Shown one piece after another: positions 40,074 through 42,105 of a stretch of 42,105 bases of DNA (position 1 is its first letter; every line of letters begins with the position of its first letter). Made by a program: the position numbers and the translations under genes. Source of the DNA: a virus; IMG/VR virus record IMGVR_UViG_3300048025_000047, positions 1 through 42,105 of that record; one strand, written 5' to 3'. The notes under the pieces were generated by a model. It searched no databases. It was not told where the DNA came from and saw only the letters and a program-made list of their open reading frames with translations.

Positions 40074-40390
40074 TGAATAGACCCACACATATAGAAGACT
40101 ATCTTATAAGAGTAAGAACTGGTCAATGGTTTGGTTGGTCTGATTCTAAAAATAAAGTTTATGCTAATTTAATTGTGCATGATGGTGGTGCAAAGCCAAG
40201 TGAAGCTGATTGCACTAAAGGATTAAAGGCTTTGCAAGATGCTTGGGATTTAGAAAATGATTCATACAAATCTAAAAGACAAGAAGAATACCCAACAATA
40301 GCAAATCAATTAGATGACTTGTATCACAATGGCATAGATGGTTGGAAGAAAACTATCAAAGCTATTAAAGACAAGCACCCAAAGGAGTAA
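40070..40390 (+). CDS. Tail assembly chaperone-like protein
   Basis: A 106-residue protein. The C-terminal part, RQEEYPTIANQLDDLYHNGI followed by DGWKKTIKAIKDKHPK, is the conserved YP-x-I-x-x-QLD-x-LY(H) segment of phage tail-fibre assembly chaperones (XkdW-related), seen just after fibre genes in many phages. The N-terminal half has GQWFGWSDSKNKVYANLIVH. It presumably helps fold or attach the tip proteins around it. The start overlaps the C1q-like gene by four bases; an ATG one codon later (40073) is possible. Confidence 0.8.
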   Translation: MMNRPTHIEDYLIRVRTGQWFGWSDSKNKVYANLIVHDGGAKPSEADCTKGLKALQDAWDLENDSYKSKRQEEYPTIANQLDDLYHNGIDGWKKTIKAIKDKHPKE

Positions 40391-40393
40391 GCC

Positions 40394-40858
40394 ATGCCCT
40401 ACATAGGAACACAGCCTTTAACTGGGCAATTCACTAAGCTAACTGCAATAACAGCCTCAGCTACAGACACATATGCCTTAACTAAAGGTTCAGCAGCTTT
40501 CTTCCCTGCTACGGCAGAGCAACTAATAGTCTCTGTCAATGGTGTTACTCAAGCACCCAATGATGCCTATAGTGTATCAGGTTCAAACATTATCTTTACA
40601 GAAACATTAAGTTCTTCAGACACGATTGATTACATCTTGGCTTTAGGCGAGGTAGGCAATTCAGTAGTACCCACAGATGGTTCAGTAACTGGAGATAAGT
40701 TTAGTTCTACTGTTTATAGAGATGGCATTAGGATTAATGGTAGTTCAGCTACTGACAATGTAACGATTGCTAGTGGAGAAAGAGCCATGGTTGCAGGGGA
40801 TTACACAATTCCCACAAACAAAACACTAACTGTAAATGGAGTATTAACCATTGTCTAA
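40394..40858 (+). CDS. Tail fibre-tip anchor protein
   Basis: A 154-residue protein whose N-terminal 95 residues have the same adaptor plan as the 38613 gene (MPYIGTQPLTGQFTKLTAI, LIVSVNGVTQAPNDAYSVSG, FTETLSSSDTIDYILALG), then the linker VVPTDGSVTGDKF, shared with VPPDGSVSTAKI there. The short C-terminus (NVTIASGERAMVAGDYTIPT and NKTLTVNGVLTIV) is the usual coiled beta end of phage fibres. It could anchor the array proteins that follow. Its end overlaps the TTG start of the next gene. Composition is between that of the conserved genes and the AT-rich array. Confidence 0.75.
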   Translation: MPYIGTQPLTGQFTKLTAITASATDTYALTKGSAAFFPATAEQLIVSVNGVTQAPNDAYSVSGSNIIFTETLSSSDTIDYILALGEVGNSVVPTDGSVTGDKFSSTVYRDGIRINGSSATDNVTIASGERAMVAGDYTIPTNKTLTVNGVLTIV

Positions 40859-41363
40859 ATTATTCGTTGACGAGATTCAACCCAAAACAACTGGTGGTGT
40901 TATCAATGCCAAAGGTATGGTTATACAAGTAGTACAAGGAACTTCTGTTACTGGGGATAGTTCTTCAAGCACAAGTTATAATGCTACTGGTTTACAAGTT
41001 CAAATAACACCTACATCAACAACATCTAAAATTCTAGTTGTAGCTACTTTTTGGTCAGGTTATCCATCACAAAATTACTCTACATTTTTCACTCTATATA
41101 GAGATTCAACAAATCTTGATTTAAGTCCAAGTCAAGCAAGTGGCTTTACACAAATTGGAGATTCTACTGGAGATGGAAACATGACATATCAAGGGCAAGG
41201 TTTATCTTGTCAATACTTAGATTCTCCAAACACAACAAGTCAAATCACTTATAAACTAATGAGAAAACAAGATGGTGGAACTGGTTATTTTAATGTTAAT
41301 CAAAATGGAGATTCACAATCTAAAAGAACTTGTGTGATTATAGCACAAGAAATAGGAGGATAG
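40851..41363 (+). CDS. Tail array protein, paralogue C (putative receptor-binding protein)
   Basis: A 170-residue protein with the array plan: MSKLFVDEIQPKTTGGVINA at the N-terminus, GMVIQVVQG, a QVQITPTSTTSKILVVATF strand, LDSPNTTSQITYKL and a CVIIAQEIGG end. It aligns by eye with the proteins at 145 and 659, and the LDSP-TTS segment is shared with 659. It starts at TTG 40851, overlapping the previous stop; no better ATG exists without losing the conserved N-terminus. AT-rich. Role inferred: trimeric receptor-binding tip. Confidence 0.78.
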   Translation: MSKLFVDEIQPKTTGGVINAKGMVIQVVQGTSVTGDSSSSTSYNATGLQVQITPTSTTSKILVVATFWSGYPSQNYSTFFTLYRDSTNLDLSPSQASGFTQIGDSTGDGNMTYQGQGLSCQYLDSPNTTSQITYKLMRKQDGGTGYFNVNQNGDSQSKRTCVIIAQEIGG

Positions 41364-41364
41364 C

Positions 41365-41922
41365 ATGAGTAGTAAACTAGGTGTGCAAAACATAGCACAC
41401 ACAAACGGCACAAATGCTATGACTATTGCTAGTGATGGTGTAACTGCATTTACTAATGCTCCATCAGGTATTATAACTACAAAAACAACCCAAGCCACGA
41501 CTTCAGGAACTGCCTTTAATTTTACAAGTATACCATCAACTGTAAAACGAATCTCTGTTTTGTTTCGTGGAATAAGTCTTAGTGGAAGTGATGGTTTAAT
41601 TATACAACTTGGAACAAGTGGGGGTTTAGTTACTTCAGGATATGCTTCTCTTTCTCATTGGGGAGGTGGTGGTCTAAGTTCTACTAGTGGTTTTATTGTT
41701 GATGGTGTAGGCAACTCTAATATTATGTCAGGAATTATGACAATAGCACATATGGGTTCAAATATTTATGTTGCTTCTCATTCTTGTAAATATAATACAA
41801 GCAATGGTGTGTTTGGTGGTGGAGATGTTTCAATAGGTGGAACTGTAGACAGATTGACAATAACAAGAAGTGGCTCAAATACTTTTGATGCAGGGTCAGT
41901 TAACATTATGTATGAATCATAG
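41365..41922 (+). CDS. Tail array protein (Gly/Ser-rich, putative receptor-binding)
   Basis: A 185-residue protein of a different type from paralogues A to C. It opens SSKLGVQNIAHTNGTNAMTI, with an ASDG-T-AFTNAPSG segment of the kind seen at fibre attachment points, then long Gly/Ser-rich strands (LSHWGGGGLSSTSG, NGVFGGGDVSIGGTVD) and ends NIMYES. GGAGG at 41356-41361 precedes the ATG. Its last 132 bases reappear at the contig start (2-133) with one difference. The paralogue at 145 (41934 in the circle) follows after 11 bases. Confidence 0.78.
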   Translation: MSSKLGVQNIAHTNGTNAMTIASDGVTAFTNAPSGIITTKTTQATTSGTAFNFTSIPSTVKRISVLFRGISLSGSDGLIIQLGTSGGLVTSGYASLSHWGGGGLSSTSGFIVDGVGNSNIMSGIMTIAHMGSNIYVASHSCKYNTSNGVFGGGDVSIGGTVDRLTITRSGSNTFDAGSVNIMYES

Positions 41923-42105
41923 GAGGATAAAAAATGACATCAATTCTTAAAGTAGATAACCTCCAAAATGCTAGTGGTACTGGCACTCCTTATATAACTG
42001 GTGCAGTATTGCAAGTGAAAAACACAACAGTTAATTCTTCTGCTACCTCTTCATCAAGTATTGCAGCAGACGATTCAAGACCTTTGCCAACAGAGGGTTT
42101 AGAAG
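41790..42105. repeat. Terminal overlap, right copy
   Basis: Duplicates 1-316 with four substitutions at 41860, 41957, 41967 and 41979. See the left copy for the interpretation. Either copy should be removed when writing the genome as one circle. Confidence 0.95.
41934..42105 (+). CDS. Tail array protein paralogue A, N-terminal fragment (contig end)
   Basis: The frame starts at ATG 41934 after AGGAGG and runs off the end of the window. It encodes the first 57 residues of the protein at 145-657 with two replacements: residue 12 is Asn instead of Asp and residue 16 is Thr instead of Ser; the change at 41957 is silent. It is the same gene as 145, read from a slightly different genome copy. Confidence 0.9.
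   Translation, partial: MTSILKVDNLQNASGTGTPYITGAVLQVKNTTVNSSATSSSSIAADDSRPLPTEGLE

Noticed and set aside
38613-41922. Diversity-generating retroelement at the tail array
   Set aside because: No reverse transcriptase and no template/variable repeat pair with adenine-specific changes was found.
1-42105. CRISPR array, insertion sequence or rRNA gene
   Set aside because: No regularly spaced repeats, transposase frame or rRNA segments were seen in any part of the window.

Overview
The window is an essentially complete genome of a temperate, short-tailed double-stranded DNA phage (podovirus morphology inferred). Bases 1-316 repeat 41790-42105 with only four mismatches, so the sequence closes into a circle of about 41.79 kb and the ends are the same place read twice. 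All genes lie on the + strand and most are chained by TAATG or ATGA stop/start overlaps. The gene set (T7-type RNA polymerase beside a tyrosine integrase, a tRNA-derived attP, a B12-dependent ribonucleotide reductase, MazG, DUF3310) resembles phages of marine alphaproteobacteria such as pelagiphages or roseophages. The host is an inference; the sequence does not prove it.

Layout, followed around the circle. (1) 2871-6348, lysogeny and early module: a terminator, a promoter-like site, an attP carrying the 5' half of a tRNA-Tyr, five small unknown genes, the integrase, a ribbon-helix-helix-like protein, a winged-helix regulator and a 32-residue ORF. (2) 6363-17688, T7-type expression and replication: single-subunit RNA polymerase with a T7-like promoter immediately before and after it, ssDNA-binding protein, endonuclease I, primase-helicase, MazG, family-A DNA polymerase, 5'-3' exonuclease, DUF3310, class II ribonucleotide reductase and DUF1289. 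(3) 17689-18254, the only long gene-free stretch: a structured element, short repeats, a third strong promoter copy and other hairpins. (4) 18255-38252, virion genes: S74-chaperoned fibre, tail nozzle-like protein, three ejection-type internal proteins (one of 1853 residues), terminase subunits, portal, scaffold, DUF5309-like capsid protein with an apparent AUA start, adaptor and fibre. (5) 38266-41922 continuing through 1-1195: an AT-richer array of small tail or receptor-binding proteins, some paralogous, with a tail-assembly chaperone-like gene. (6) 1195-2870, lysis: an XhlA-like protein, a membrane protein, a T4-type endolysin, a 3TM holin and two tiny membrane ORFs, ended by a terminator.

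In outline, the integrase inserts the genome at a tRNA-Tyr gene, and the two small DNA-binding proteins probably control lysogeny. On induction the phage RNA polymerase, apparently transcribed from its own promoter, reads replication and late genes from sites sharing GAATACTGTCCACCC. The genome is mosaic: replication proteins and RNA polymerase are T7-like, whereas terminase, portal and capsid are not and look closer to P22/SU10-type modules, suggesting headful packaging. The points most worth checking are the promoter family, the multi-domain ejected protein (GNAT-like motif plus HExxH zincin), the 5'-half tRNA attP, the AUA capsid start and the structured intergenic region.
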